From the NCBI GenBank assembly GCA_027475525.1, contig JAMWFC010000032.1, positions 744,001 through 808,000 on the forward strand: a DNA stretch of 64,000 nt, written 5' to 3'. Source of the stretch: Macrolepiota albuminosa. Taxonomy: Eukaryota > Basidiomycota > Agaricomycetes > Agaricales > Agaricaceae. Position numbers and translations under genes: made by a program. This document shows, piece by piece, positions 21,384 through 32,563 of the stretch (the first letter of the stretch is position 1; the number at the start of each line of letters is the position of its first letter). The notes beneath the pieces were generated by a model. The model did no database searches, was not told the origin of the DNA, and saw nothing but the letters and a program-made list of their open reading frames with translations.

Positions 21384-23621
21384 ATGTCCTTCCATATTCC
21401 AACTCCGCCCCCCGTCCCATCTCAAGCTGCTCAAGAAGCCGCGTACGCCTACATCGCCAAGGCTAACCGCTTCATTCGACACATCGAGGGCGTTGGCGCC
21501 GAGGCGTCTCAAAACTTGGTGGTTGGCGTAATGAAGCTGCTGGAGAAGTGGTATGAGGTGAGGGTCCTTGGCGTTGGCTGGGATCGTGAGATCGAGGTGC
21601 GGGAGTGGTGTCGTGCCTGTTATGTGGATAATCGTGGTGCCGATTGGTTAGCGCCCTTCTCCCGCTTTGTAAGTTGTTGTTTTTGCCTGGCGTGTCGCTT
21701 AGCTGATTGCTCTCTAGGCGCCTCCCCCTGTCCCCACCATCGAAGATGAGCTGGAGGACATTCTTTCTGGCGCGTTGCCGATGACCGTAAGCGCATCGGC
21801 AACCGAGTGAGTATCTCCTGACCTTTCCTTCCTTAGCTATGGACTGAACTATCCCCTCACAGTAAACAAGAGGTGCTGGAGCCCCTTGCTCGCTTACAAA
21901 TCGAGCAAGAACAAGAGGAGGCTGCCGCTGCCGCTGCCGCGCACACCTTGGCGGTAGTGAGGGCAGAGCTCGCCAAGGAGCAGAAGAAGGAGTCTGTTGC
22001 CGAGGGTTCTAGCAAGGGGTCTCGCGCCGGCAGTGTTCAGAGCCCCACACTGCCGGCAGGCACACGGGGTTCGCCTTCGAAGCCTGGCAAGGCTTTGAAG
22101 AAAAAGGTAAGTCTGCTGTCGTTGGCACTTCTTCTTACCGGTGGTAACTGTCGCTAGTCTCGCAAGGGGAAGGGTCCTCAATACGAGGTATGCCGTAGTG
22201 ACTCTTTGCCGACTTTCTACTGACTCCCTCCCAGCTCTCTAGTCAGACCACTTTCGACGACAAGGAGTTGAAGGGTCTGCTCTTGCCGCGCCGGGAAGAT
22301 GTAGTGATGGATGAGGGCATTGAGGGAGGAGTGGAGATTCCCGAGATGAAGAACAAGCGCACGGTTTCCCTGGCGACGCGCCAGGAGTTCAAAGATTCGC
22401 GTGGAGCGGTAAGTTGTCTTAGCCTTTTCGTATGATTTTTGTTCTCAAGCAAAGTAGTGTGACAAATGCTGGGCCGATAACGACCCCGAAAGTTGCTGGT
22501 TCCCCACTGGCGCCCAACCCTGTTACCGCTGCGGCACTCTTAAGCGTGCTTGTACAATCGACGGCGCCAAGAGTCGTGAGCGTGGCGGCGCGCCTGATGT
22601 CTTTGTCGAGAAGACTTTTTCCCGGGCGGTTTTGGTCAAGCGGGCGAGGGAGTTTGTTGAGGGGGAACGTAGGGAGGTTGCTGCTGGGAGGGCGGCGAAG
22701 ATCAGCAAGTCCTCCTTGGCACTGCCGACGTGCCAAGGAGATGAATTGGAATCGGTCGGCAAGCGCAGCGCTGGCGAGCGCCAGGAAAAACGCAAGGCCT
22801 CCTCCCCAAGCAAGGGCAAGGGTAAGGCCAAGCGAGTACGCATCGAGTCGCCCTCCCCCTCTCCAACTGCTGAGGATACGGAGATGAGGGAGCTTGGAGA
22901 AGCTCTTGCCGCCAGCCGCCTCCCTCCCGTTAGCGGTGAGGCTGGCCCTAGCTGCCTACTGTCCCCCCTCGTCTTACCTGAAGACGCGCCACTCGATGTT
23001 TCGACTGCTGGTGCCCCAGGAGATGAGGGTGACGTTGTAATGGGGGAGCCCGCTGGCGCACAGGAGTTAGCCGGGGAGGAGGAGAAAAGGGAAGGGTCGC
23101 CAAGTCGCGAGGAGGAAGAGGGCGGCAATGAGGATGCTGAGGGGGAGTTGGAGGAGACTTTGCAGGACGGTCCTGGCGAGTCCCAGGAGTTGCCGACGGT
23201 GGAGCCTGCCGCCCCCTGGGTAAGTGAAGGCGACTTGGCGATGCAGCTCTGGACGAGCTCGAGTGGGCCCTCGTCGTGGACCCCCCAGCCTCAGCCAAGA
23301 GTCACTGGCGATTCATATGAGTGGCTGGGGGAGGACTTGGTTTATCCCGTGGTGGCCCTGTACCCTCCTCAGGTTATAGAGCGGCTGGGAGTACGGGCGG
23401 CAAGCATGCGTGCGGTATTGGGTCGCGAGCGCGAACGCGTTCGACAGCAGATCATGGCTTCCCGACTCCGGTACTCAAACTTGACCCGCAGCATGGAGAC
23501 CCTCGAAGAATACCAAGCCAACTGCAACGAGGCGCTAGAATGGCAAGCCCTCAACCATGTTCAGGTTGGCGATCTCCTGCCTTTCGACGATTCCTTGCCG
23601 TTCTCCGATGGCGAAGACTGA
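21384..23621 (+). CDS. Antisense gene of element C: zinc-cluster-type protein, six exons, 661 aa
   Basis: Exons 21384-21668, 21718-21806, 21863-22106, 22158-22187, 22235-22408 and 22458-23621 join in phase with five GT-AG introns of 47-56 nt and no stop, giving 661 aa. Residues 275-306 carry C-x2-C-x8-C-x8-C-x2-C-x6-C (CDKC, later CYRC, then C306), close to the fungal Zn2Cys6 DNA-binding pattern C-x2-C-x6-C-x5-12-C-x2-C-x6-8-C. A basic stretch follows (EKRKASSPSKGKGKAKRVR), then an acidic Glu-rich region, and a helical, probably coiled-coil C-terminus (VRAASMRAVLGRERERVRQQ). The N-terminus (SFHIPTPPPVPSQAAQEAA) is helical with an Ala/Glu stretch. It runs outward from the 3' LTR and is tail-to-tail with pol. 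Intact splice sites suggest recent selection. A nuclear regulator of the element or host is inferred; the DNA target is unknown. Confidence 0.8.
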
Positions 23622-24049
23622 TGGACCTTAGGGTAGATAGGCCATCGTGTATATAAAATTTTGTTTCTTCCCATACACGTATATATCTTGCCGCCTTCTT
23701 GCCGAGTGGAAGGATTAGTCCCGTAATCTAAGTTAGCGCAACAGCAAAGAGCAGAGAAGGTAAAGCAAAGAGAAAGCAAGCGGCAAGTATTCTAAGATAG
23801 GTTTTTAGCAAAAGAAGTGATAGGTGTGGGACTTAGACAAATTTTTGAGAAAAGGGAAACGCTCAGTAGATCATCATAGCGAAAAAAACCCTTGGCGAGA
23901 GTTGCGCAAGGCGCTAAGCGTTGGCGATACGCTAGCGCTGCGACTTGACTATGTAAAGAAATGTCTGTTGAATATAGTATAATAAGTAACGGCAAGAAAG
24001 ATAAGTAAAGTAAGTAATAGAAAATAAGAGCTTATCAATATATTCTTTT
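23622..24049. other. Gap between the convergent antisense gene and pol of element C
   Basis: 428 nt, AT-rich, no ORF. Shared 3' untranslated zone of two convergent genes. Contains GTATATAAAATTTTG just after the antisense gene's stop. Confidence 0.5.
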
Positions 24050-25288
24050 CTAGTCAATTTCTTCTTCTTCAACTAAAGTCGGTAAGTCATCATCGTCCAG
24101 TAAGTCTGTTTCTTCAAGTTCCCTAAGCTTGGCGGTGTCGATGTCTAGCGCTTCAAGCGGCAAGTCAATGTGTTCTCTGGCGAGATACGGCAATAGGCGG
24201 AAAGCGGCAACAGGTCGATGTAGTACTGAACCATCTAATTCACAGAGCACGTAAGTGCCTCCACGGTTACGAGAGATAACTACCAAGGGTCCCAAATAGC
24301 GCGGGCGCATTTTCTTATTGTATGAGGTTTCAATTTTGGAGTTGCGCATAAGCACTAGCGCTCCTCTCAGGAAGTTGTAATCTTTGATAGTGGCGCTATG
24401 CTCGGTTTTGAATCGTAGGGCTGCTTGGCGACAGGCGCTAAAAACTACCTCGTGAAGTCGCTCCAAATCTTCTTTCCTTCGCTGGAGATCAATGGCTCGT
24501 CTGGTGATAAGGTCGGTAGTCGCTAAGATACTGTTGGGTGCTGGCTGAAGATAGGTCGCTTCTATAATGTCAGCCGGGAGTAACGGATGGGTGCCAGTAG
24601 CCGCGTAATAGGGAGAACAACCCATGCGCTTACAAATGGTAACTCTTTCCGACCAAAATACTGAATATGTCGCTTCACTCCAACGAGACTCGTCGCCATC
24701 GACCGCCTTGAAGAGCGCTTGCCGAACGTCAAAGTGTGGTCTCTCTACCAGGCCATTGGCGCGCTTGTTGTAGCCAGATACTCGAATGTGGTGAATGTTG
24801 TATTTCTTGGCGAGGTATGTTAGCGCTTTGATGATGGGCGCACCATTATCCGTGACGATTTCTCTTAGCGCTCCCCAACGGCAGATGACGTCCTCAAATA
24901 GCCACTTGGCGACCGCCTCGGTATTTTCTCTTTGAAGCATTCGAAATTCAGGCCAGTGGATTAGCGAGCAACGACCTTGAATGATGTACTTGTAGCGACC
25001 AGACTTGGGCATATGCATGGTATCGACGTAGATTTTGCTGAAGAGGGGAGCTGGCATTGCAACGGTTGGCGGGATGAGCACTTGGCACGTTTGTTGAATT
25101 TGGCAGAGGTGGCAAGTCCTGATGTACCAGGCGATGTCGGCACTAGCGTGTGGCCACCAGAATCGTTCTAGCAGAGAGGCTCGGGTAGCGTACAGACCTC
25201 TATGTCCTAGTTTGTCATGCATGGCGCGCAGGACTCGTAAGCGACTTTCTGGCTTGATGATCAGCTTGTGAGTGCCATCTCGATTCCG
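24050..25288 (-). CDS. Element C integrase
   Basis: Zinc-binding HHCC: H and H in HDKLGHRGLYATRASLLERF, split as HDKLGHRGL and YATRASLLERF, then CHLCQ. DDE core: KIYVDTMHMP (D), EIVTDNGAPI (D), then NGLVERPHFD (E). A positively charged, SH3-like block follows (RPRYLGPLVVISR), with an acidic tail ending LVEEEEID. No chromodomain is visible, unlike elements A, B and D. It is in phase with the upstream RT/RNase H except for a TGA at 25289-25291 where an Arg codon is expected (LW*RNRDG). It inserts the cDNA into the nuclear genome. Confidence 0.88.
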   Translation of the reverse strand, partial: RNRDGTHKLIIKPESRLRVLRAMHDKLGHRGLYATRASLLERFWWPHASADIAWYIRTCHLCQIQQTCQVLIPPTVAMPAPLFSKIYVDTMHMPKSGRYKYIIQGRCSLIHWPEFRMLQRENTEAVAKWLFEDVICRWGALREIVTDNGAPIIKALTYLAKKYNIHHIRVSGYNKRANGLVERPHFDVRQALFKAVDGDESRWSEATYSVFWSERVTICKRMGCSPYYAATGTHPLLPADIIEATYLQPAPNSILATTDLITRRAIDLQRRKEDLERLHEVVFSACRQAALRFKTEHSATIKDYNFLRGALVLMRNSKIETSYNKKMRPRYLGPLVVISRNRGGTYVLCELDGSVLHRPVAAFRLLPYLAREHIDLPLEALDIDTAKLRELEETDLLDDDDLPTLVEEEEID

Positions 25289-27880
25289 TCACCAAAGTCT
25301 GTTGTCGGTAAAGAAGAAATGGGTAGCATAGCGGATAAAGGTTGCATATTGTTCGTCAGTAAGGCTCGCGGGTCGCTTAAGGTCTTGTAGCCATTGTCCA
25401 ACGATTAACAAGCGGCTGTCTTCTGCCTTTGCTTTGTCGGATCGGGGAACGGCATCGTAGGTCAGGTTTCTGCTGTCTTCTCTTAGTGACTGGGGTTCCT
25501 GTACGACTTTTACTGGAGGCAAGTCTTGTCCAAGGATGCTTGCCGTGTAGAACGTGAGGGGTGCGCTAAAGATCTCAGGGCGGTAAGGGACGATGGGATG
25601 TAAAAGGATGCTGGTAGGCTGTTGCCGTCGTAATAGGGGAATTGGCTGTTGTATGAGGTGCACGAAACCATGTAGTCTATCGATCCAGTCCTCGAAATCG
25701 CTATCAGCCTGTGGGTCCACTGCCGGGTCGCCAGGCTGCCGTGGTCGCCTAGAGAGTCCATCTGGGCCATGGAAAGAGCTCTTGACGTGTACCAACTCAA
25801 AGTGAAACATGAGGATAGCGACTACCCACCGATTCATGCTAGCGGATGGCTGGATATCGGGATTCTGCAGCATGCCTTTGATGTACCTAGCGTCGACTTC
25901 AACAATAAGGTTCCGCACGCCAATCAAATACATCTTTAGCGACCGGAAGGCTTTGAAGAGCCCATAGAGTTCTAGCTTAGGCTGACTGTAGCGAGACTCT
26001 CTGTCGTTTAGCGTGATAGACCCAAAGCGGTTGTAGCGTCGCTGTTTCCGATTGTCGCTAAGGCATTGGCACAAGAAGTAGCCAACGGCAATGTACGAGG
26101 TATCCACCGCCAAGATGACAGGGTCGGCAGAGCTATAGTCGATTGGAACTAGGGGTTTGGCGTCTTGTAGGGCTTTTACTAAGTCGCGTTGGGCAGTGAC
26201 CTGGTCTGGCCCAAATTCGAAGGGCTCGTTAGCGCGGGTGAGTCGGTTAAGAGCATGTGCGCGATGGGCAAAGTTTTTGACGAAGATCCTGAGAACGCCT
26301 ACGGTGCCAAGAAAGGCGCGAACTTCAGATAAGTCGCGGCAAGGACCCCATCGCTCCAGGAGTGCTAAGCGAGACTCGTCGGGAACGCGACCGTCGGGAG
26401 TGCAGATGTGACCAAGTATTTTGAACCTTGGCGCGCAAAGGAGAAGTTTGTGACTGCTAAAGGTACCACCGCTATACTTCATACGTTGGAGAACTCAATT
26501 GAGCAGCTGGATAAATTCCCATAGCGCTAAGCGAATGTTGGAGTTGTCGGGATGGGTCGCCGGTAAACTGTTTACGAGTCGCCAGTCTTTGGGGCCTTTG
26601 ACGCCAACGTCATCAATGAAGCTAAGGACATGGTGCGGTATCTCGGGTTGGAGGATGAAAGTGATGTCGTCATGAAATATAGGGACTGAGTTTGTCCAGC
26701 CCATCGGCAAGGTAACTAGGCGCAAGGCGCCAAACGGAGTTTGAAAGGTAGTGAGATCCCGGGAAGAGGGGTGTATCAGGCGTGTAAGGTAACTAGGCGC
26801 AAGGCGCCAAACGGAGTTTGAAAGGTAGTGAGATCCCGGGAAGAGGGGTGTATCAGGCGTTTGTCGTAGCCAACGTAGAGGTCAAGGGTGGCGCCACAAA
26901 TACGCCCGGCAAAGGACTCGGCAAAGTGGTCAGGGAAAGGCGGTACGCCAGAGTGTTGTATGGTTACTCTATTCAGCGGCTCAAGACTGTGAACTATGCG
27001 TAGATTGCCGTTCTTTTTGAGAACACAGAACCAGCGGGAGCGGTAAGAACTATTGGAGGGCTCGTAGACGCCAGCCTTAATCTTGGTCCTAATGATTTGG
27101 CAGACCTCGGCTTCGATCCCAGGCGGTAACGGTCGGTTGTGCTCAGTCCACGGCACGTGAGGGATAGTCGGGATGACGACAGGCGGGAAGAAATCTGTAC
27201 GTAGACTGCCGCGTTCGGAGTCCTCCCAAGCAAAGGCTTTGTCTTGCTTAGCGACAAGATCGGTAAGGACGTTTAACTCATCTTTGGTCAAAAATCCTGT
27301 GTCGTGCTCCTTGGCGAACTGCTGCTGGCGTTCCTCGGTAAAACGTCCTGTGGGCTGAAAGGGTGGCGGATTCGGTGATAAGGCCGGCATGTCGGCAAGA
27401 GGGTCGCCAATGATCTGGCGCTCGATTCTAAAAGTCTCGGGAGAGTGCGTAGCGATGGGTTTTGTTTTAAGCGCAACTGGCTTATATTTCTTTTTAACTT
27501 GAACCCCTTTCCTTTTGGGAGCGTTAGCTTGGTTATATACAGAGGTGGAAAGGGGAACTGTAGCCTGAGGAGCGGCAAGTCCAAGAACGGCAGGAGCTGA
27601 GGCTCCGGGAAGGGTAGTGAGATACGTATCGGTAGATGCAATATTTTGAAATGATTCAGAAGCGGTAAGGTACAAGTAGGCAAGAGAAGAGTCTGTAATG
27701 TTTTGATTTTTCTGGGAAGGCTCTGCGTCGGTAGCGGGAAAAGTAGTTAAAACATCTTGGTCAAGAAAAGCAGTAGACATAACGGTTACAAGACCAGTTG
27801 AATGGTCATATTCCAGCGTTAGCGCCACATCTCCGTGATCATCGCCAATCACCTCCTCGATGGTCTGTGAAAACACCGGT
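25289..27880 (-). pseudogene. Element C reverse transcriptase and RNase H
   Basis: RT begins with an acidic lead (LTDLVAKQDKAFAWEDSERG) and continues through YRSRWFCVLKKNGNLRIVHS and GATLDLYVGYDKR. The catalytic box is FIDD (SFIDDVGVKGP) instead of the usual Y/F-x-DD with Leu or Val. RNase H shows ILAVDTSYIAVGYFLCQ, an E in KLELYGLFKAF, and the VEVDARYIKGML region, with YLIGVRNLIVEVDA before it. The frame is broken by the 77-nt duplication at 26709-26860 and by a TGA at 26495-26497 (LLN*VLQRM, Arg expected). A one-base frame change near 27880 separates it from protease. Confidence 0.85.
26709..26860. repeat. 77-nt-offset tandem duplication #5
   Basis: 26709-26783 equals 26786-26860 (offset 77). 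Interrupts element C RT between GALRLVTL and PMGWTNS. Confidence 0.95.
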
Positions 27881-29317
27881 AGGGTCGTTCGTTGGCGTGT
27901 TGGTCGGTAAACTCTGGCGGCTTAGCGAGGGCGCCTTTTTGTTGTCCCCTCGGGAACGTTGGCACCGTTCGTCGGATTCCGGAATTGGGGTCGCTAATTG
28001 TGAGTGTCGTCTCGTCGTCGGTAACAGTCTTGACGACTGATCGCGCCAAGACGTCGAAGGGTCTGCCAAGTAGTAGGTCGTAAGCTGGTGAACGTAAGAT
28101 GTGTATCTGAAGATAAAACGTAATGTCGCCAAGGGTGCACGGCCAAGTAGTAGGTCGTAAGCTGGTGAACGTAAGATGTGTATCTGAAGATAAAACGTAA
28201 TGTCGCCAAGGGTGCACGGCACATTCTTGGCAAGTCCTAGGGATCTGTCTACTGTGCCGTTAGCACTCTGCATGTTTAGTATAACGGTAGGGTCGTAAAT
28301 AAGGCCCAGATCGTTAGCGACTTCTGCTGCCATGGAAATAATCTGAGACCCGCTATCCACGATTGCCTCTACTTTGTGCTTGTTGTCTACGGTTAGCACT
28401 ACCGAGCGGATAGCGTGCGATTCTTGGGCGACGGTAAGGATTGCTGGGTCTTCTCCATGGTCTACTGACCTAAGGTAGGTCTCCACTGGATTCACAGAGG
28501 TGGCGTTAGCGATGGTGTCAGCAGGAGAGTCTTCAGTGTCGGGAGAGTCGATGGTAACAGAGAAACCAGGAAGCGCATCGTCGAGTTCATCAACCTCGGC
28601 AACGGCTGTCGCCAAGGGACGTCGAGGAGTGACTGCCGTCTTGACTTGGTTGCGGACGTCGGGAGCAATACTACAAAGTTCTTCAACTGACAAGGTGACA
28701 TTGGTTTTCATGATGCGGCTAAAGACGTGGTTTGATTTTTCGATGTCGAATATTGGCGCGGTTGGTCGGTAGCCACCCTCAGGACGTTTCTTGGGAGCGG
28801 CAAAGTTTTGTTGTGCGGGAGCCTGATAACGGTCAGAAATCCCTGAGTAGGGATGGAGAGGCGGCAAAGGCGGTTCGGGAGCGGTAGCGGACGACGATAG
28901 TTCTGGAGCAGTAGCAGGGGTAGTGGCAGGCGGTGTGGCAGGAGCAAGTGTCGGTAACTTGCTAGCGGGAGGCATTGGCTTATATCCTTTGAGAGGTTGT
29001 TTGGGCTGCTTAACTTCAACCCCATCAAAGACCTGATTCTTAAGCGAATCCAACTCCTGTTGGAGCTTGGCGATACGTTCTTCCCACAAAAAAGTAGGGT
29101 GGTCGCCAACGCTGTTGAAATGTAAGACCTCGTGAACCATTTGCTGTTGGGTCGCCTGTTCGGGGTCGGGGTTGGCGTTGCCAGATAGCGTGCCGGTAAC
29201 GATTTGTCCTGGATTGCGCCTATGCCATTCATCAACTCGCTCCTGGAAGGACTTCTTGTCTGGGTAGTTGGGAATGATGGCGCCAGTGGTGAGGACTATC
29301 TTGCCGTCGATAGCCCG
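27881..29317 (-). pseudogene. Element C Gag C-terminal linker and aspartic protease
   Basis: In phase with gag after a TGA at 29318-29320. Begins with a coiled segment (EERIAKLQQELDSLKNQVF) and a Pro/Ala-rich linker. Catalytic site: IVDSGSQIISMA (DSGS); flap/end landmark: AYDLLLGRPFDVLAR. The duplication at 28065-28220 splits the second half. Confidence 0.8.
28065..28220. repeat. 77-nt-offset tandem duplication #6
   Basis: 28065-28143 equals 28142-28220 (offset 77). Falls within element C protease. Confidence 0.95.
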
Positions 29318-30238
29318 TCAAATCCTTCCTTGCCGAATGTAGTTTTCGAGAGTAACGCAGCGTCCTCTAGTCATGGTATGGCCAATTTCCCCACAGAAGT
29401 GGCAAGGGCCAGGTGCGGGTACGTTAGCGGGTCGGTTAGCAGTGAGGTTGGTGGTGATCATGGTTTCAATACGCGTCATAGCGGAGGCGACAGCGGCGGT
29501 AATAGCAGCATTGAGCTCTTCTTTCTTAACGAAGTCGGTAGTGGGAGGCGGGATGGGAATTATACCGTTAGTTCGCTCAGGTGGTGGGCTCGTCCTAGCG
29601 CGTTGCAGTCCAACGCCAGTGTCCGTTCCCTTGAGAACCCATTTACCGGCTTCAAAGACGTCGGCAACGTTATAGGGCTCATCAGGGTGATGGGCCTGAT
29701 GAACTATCTCTAGGCAACGAGCAATACGCGTCCATAGTGAAGTCGGGATGCCCTGCTGGAATAGGCGACGCTCCTCGTTAATATAGAGCTTGCCATTCTG
29801 CAGAAGCCACCTAGCGATCTTCTGGAACTCGCAGTAATACGTGGAGAATGCGCCAAGAGAGGAGGTGCCACTGTCGAATGATTCCTGTACTAGTTTCTGG
29901 AGCTCGTTTACCATGTATCGGGTAGCCTCCTCGGCGCCAGGGTACAGCTGGATCACTGCTGTCTTCCAGTCCTCATACGAAGCGCCTTGGGCTGGAACTG
30001 GCGGTGCGGCAGGGACAAAGGTGGCAAACTCGGTCAAACCAGTCCACGTCTCTGCCGTGTCATATGATACGTATCTTGCCGCGTACTCCTTCATCTGCGT
30101 ATGGTCGGTAATGTTACAATCCCTGAATAAATACTCCAACTCCTTAAAATACTGGGAGAGCTCCCGTGGCTTGGACTCGTCCCATTTCGGTGCCGAGAAG
30201 TGGTTGCGTGGTGGCATGCGCTGGACTTGTTGTTCCAT
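29318..30238 (-). CDS. Element C Gag (306 aa to first stop)
   Basis: Starts MEQQVQRMPPRNHFSAPKW. Capsid-like segment: PRELSQYFKELEYLFRDC, YAARYVSYDTAETWTGL, and SLGAFSTYYCEFQKIARWLL. Near the end is a zinc knuckle, CHFCGEIGHTMTRGRC (C-x2-C-x4-H-x6-C, slightly long spacing). Forms the particle and binds RNA. The TGA at its end reads ...GRI*RAIDG and the same frame stays open beyond it, so this stop is probably a decayed Arg codon and gag originally read into protease. Confidence 0.88.
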   Translation of the reverse strand: MEQQVQRMPPRNHFSAPKWDESKPRELSQYFKELEYLFRDCNITDHTQMKEYAARYVSYDTAETWTGLTEFATFVPAAPPVPAQGASYEDWKTAVIQLYPGAEEATRYMVNELQKLVQESFDSGTSSLGAFSTYYCEFQKIARWLLQNGKLYINEERRLFQQGIPTSLWTRIARCLEIVHQAHHPDEPYNVADVFEAGKWVLKGTDTGVGLQRARTSPPPERTNGIIPIPPPTTDFVKKEELNAAITAAVASAMTRIETMITTNLTANRPANVPAPGPCHFCGEIGHTMTRGRCVTLENYIRQGRI

Positions 30239-30618
30239 AGCGACTGTGTTGGCGAGTTCGGTTAGCGGTAGTGGGGAAGGAGTTCTAGAGATTGGCGACG
30301 GGGTAAGAGAAATGAGTTGTGAAAGAGGCGTTAGCGGAGTAATGGGGGTGATTGGTTGCGGTACGGTAAATGGCGACGCTAAGGGGTCGTCGGCGCTATA
30401 ATCGAGGGAATGCGGGAAGAGATCAGGAAATGCGTCTACAGTGGCGTTCTGTAGTTCCTGTGCAAGAGAGAGACCCGGTAAGGCACCAGGTGGTTGTGGA
30501 GTTGATGGGTGGGAAGGAGCTATGCCTTCTGCCGACTGGTCTAGCAGGCGGCGCCTACGCTGGAGACGGGTTTCTGGCGGAATTCTGCCCTAGAGATCCC
30601 TCGCGGTGGGCTCCAATT
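30239..30618 (-). other. Element C 5' leader with primer-binding site
   Basis: 380 nt between gag ATG and the 5' LTR. The primer-binding site is at 30599-30615 (minus-strand TGGAGCCCACCGCGAGG, 17 nt ending in the complement of CCA), 3 nt from the LTR. The rest shows no ORF. Confidence 0.7.
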
Positions 30619-31561
30619 TGATGACGCCCAAAGTTTGGTCAGCAACAAATGTAGCGATTGTGTTACCGTACCAAGAGTGTGCGTTGGGCGCGCTAAAAGT
30701 AATTTGAGGAGTCCCGGGCAGGTCCCAGAGAACGCGTCTGTGAAGAAGAGGAAAGTTGGTAACGGGATCGGCAAGTGTCAAGCGCTAAGGTAAAGCGCCT
30801 AAGAAAGGAGCGGTAAGTGAACACGGCAAAGATAAGCAGCAAGAGCACGATAAGCTTAGCGAGGTCTAAGCGTCGATAATGCCTGCCGTAGTTGCAAGGC
30901 GCGAGGGTGTCGTATGATAGCGAGAGTCTGCAACTGCCGACGAGTTCAATGTTGCCGACCGTAAATGAGCTCTTGAGCGTAAGGGAGACTGAAGTAAGTG
31001 GGGGAACTCTGGTCTATTCGTCTGATGTCCTATGTACAAGTCGGTAAGTACTTTTATACTACAATGAGTTCGCCGTCGCCAGTGGCTAATGACGCCAGAG
31101 TGCGGTAAACTGGAAAATTTCAAAGGGGTAGCTCCAACGGTTTCAGATCCCTACCGTCCATTCAAGAGCCTTAGCGACGCCAGGCGACAGATCGCGAAGC
31201 TAAACCATCACTCCATCACCCTTCTGTCCGTCAGAGCACCTAAGCGATGTCAGGCGCCAAATCGAGACGCTAAGCGGTGTCAGACGCCAAGGTCAAACGC
31301 CAAGCTGTCCGTCAGTTTTTGATAGATCATCAGGCTTCTTGCTAAGCGCTGTCGTCAGTGACTGATGCCATCTGTCAGTTGTCATTCTGTCTGCCGATCG
31401 GCGCTATCACTGATTGGATCTGCTTCTTGCCGTGCACGGCCGTCAGAAGTGGCTTAAAATAGGTAGAACGCGTGTGCTAAGTTCGGAACAAGTGCGGCAA
31501 GGTTGCCGGAGCCGGTGCCGAGCCTGCCGTTGATGCGCCTAACCTGTATAGGGTCCTATCA
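30619..31561 (-). repeat. Element C 5' LTR (right)
   Basis: 943 bp, same termini as the left copy and about 98.6% identical by eye. Confidence 0.92.
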
Positions 31562-32409
31562 GCGGGAGGTGAACCATGAGATTACTCTCATAGACGAGAA
31601 CAAGCAGTATAAGTACCACTTGCCGCGCTGTCCGCGCACCCTCCAGGAGCAACTACGCGATAAGACTAATCGCTATTTGAATGCTCAATGGTGGTCCCCA
31701 TGCACCACCGCTCAAGCTGCACCGTTATTGTGCATCCTGAAGAAGGATGGAACCCTTCGAACAGCTCTTGATGCGCGTCAGCGCAATGACAATACCATAA
31801 AGGATGTAACTCCTTTACCAGATCAAGAGGTGATCTGGGAAGACGTGGCTCGGGCAAAGTATCGCTTGAAGATTGACCTTACTGACGCCTACGAGCAGGT
31901 GCGCATTCGCACCGAGGACGTACCCAAGACCGTATTTGCGTCGATCATGGGTACATTCATGAGCAATATAATGCAGATTGGAGACTGCAATGCTCCAGCA
32001 ACTTTCCAGAGGCTAATGACCTCTATCTTCCGAGACGTAATAGGACGTTTCATGCACGTCTACTTAGATGACATATTCATCTACTCGGATACCATGGAGG
32101 AGCATGAGCAGCACCTCAGAGTCGTATTCAAATGACTGCGCAAGTACAAGTTGTACTTGAAGTGGAAAAAATGTGAGCTCTACGCTCAGAGTATAGACTG
32201 CCTAGGGCATGTCATAGATAAGTGGGGTATCCACCCTGATCAGGACAAGCTCGATCGTATTCGGGAGTGGCGCATGCCCCGAAACTACAATGACATCCAA
32301 CGATTCGTTGGCCTTGTCAACTACATATCGAGCTTCTTGCCCGATGTCACAGCCTATACTGGGCCACTTATGGCCATGACGCAGAACGGATCACCGTTCA
32401 ATTGGAGGC

Positions 32410-32563
32410 CGTTGCACCAGCGGTGCTTCGAGATGGTCAAACAGATCTGTACAAAGACTCCGGTGATTCGACCAATCGACCCTAGACGTTGCACCAGCGG
32501 TGCTTCGAGATGGTCAAACAGATCTGTACAAAGACTCCGGTGATTCGACCAATCGACCCTAGA
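32410..32563. repeat. 77-nt-offset tandem duplication #7 (perfect)
   Basis: 32410-32486 equals 32487-32563, exactly 77+77. In element B RT/RNase H. Confidence 0.97.

Larger units (their letters stand above)
20272..31561 (-). mobile_element. Element C: Ty3/Gypsy element carrying an antisense gene, target duplication gcgg
   Basis: Two 943-bp LTRs (20272-21214 and 30619-31561) differ at about 13 positions, 12 of them transitions. The 4-bp repeat GCGG (20268-20271 and 31562-31565) flanks it, and excising C with one GCGG rejoins element B's RT frame exactly (PPWR|EVNHEIT). Orientation is minus: a primer-binding site complementary to a tRNA 3' end (TGGAGCCCACCGCGAGG, 30599-30615) lies 3 nt inside the right LTR, and a polypurine tract (GTTGGGGGAAGA) borders the left LTR. 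It holds gag-pol (30238 to 24050, minus) and an intron-containing gene on the opposite strand (21384-23621). Confidence 0.92.

Noticed and set aside
22523..23128. Minus-strand Ser/Pro-rich ORF in element C
   Set aside because: Antisense shadow of the spliced zinc-cluster gene, whose exon structure and phase are coherent.
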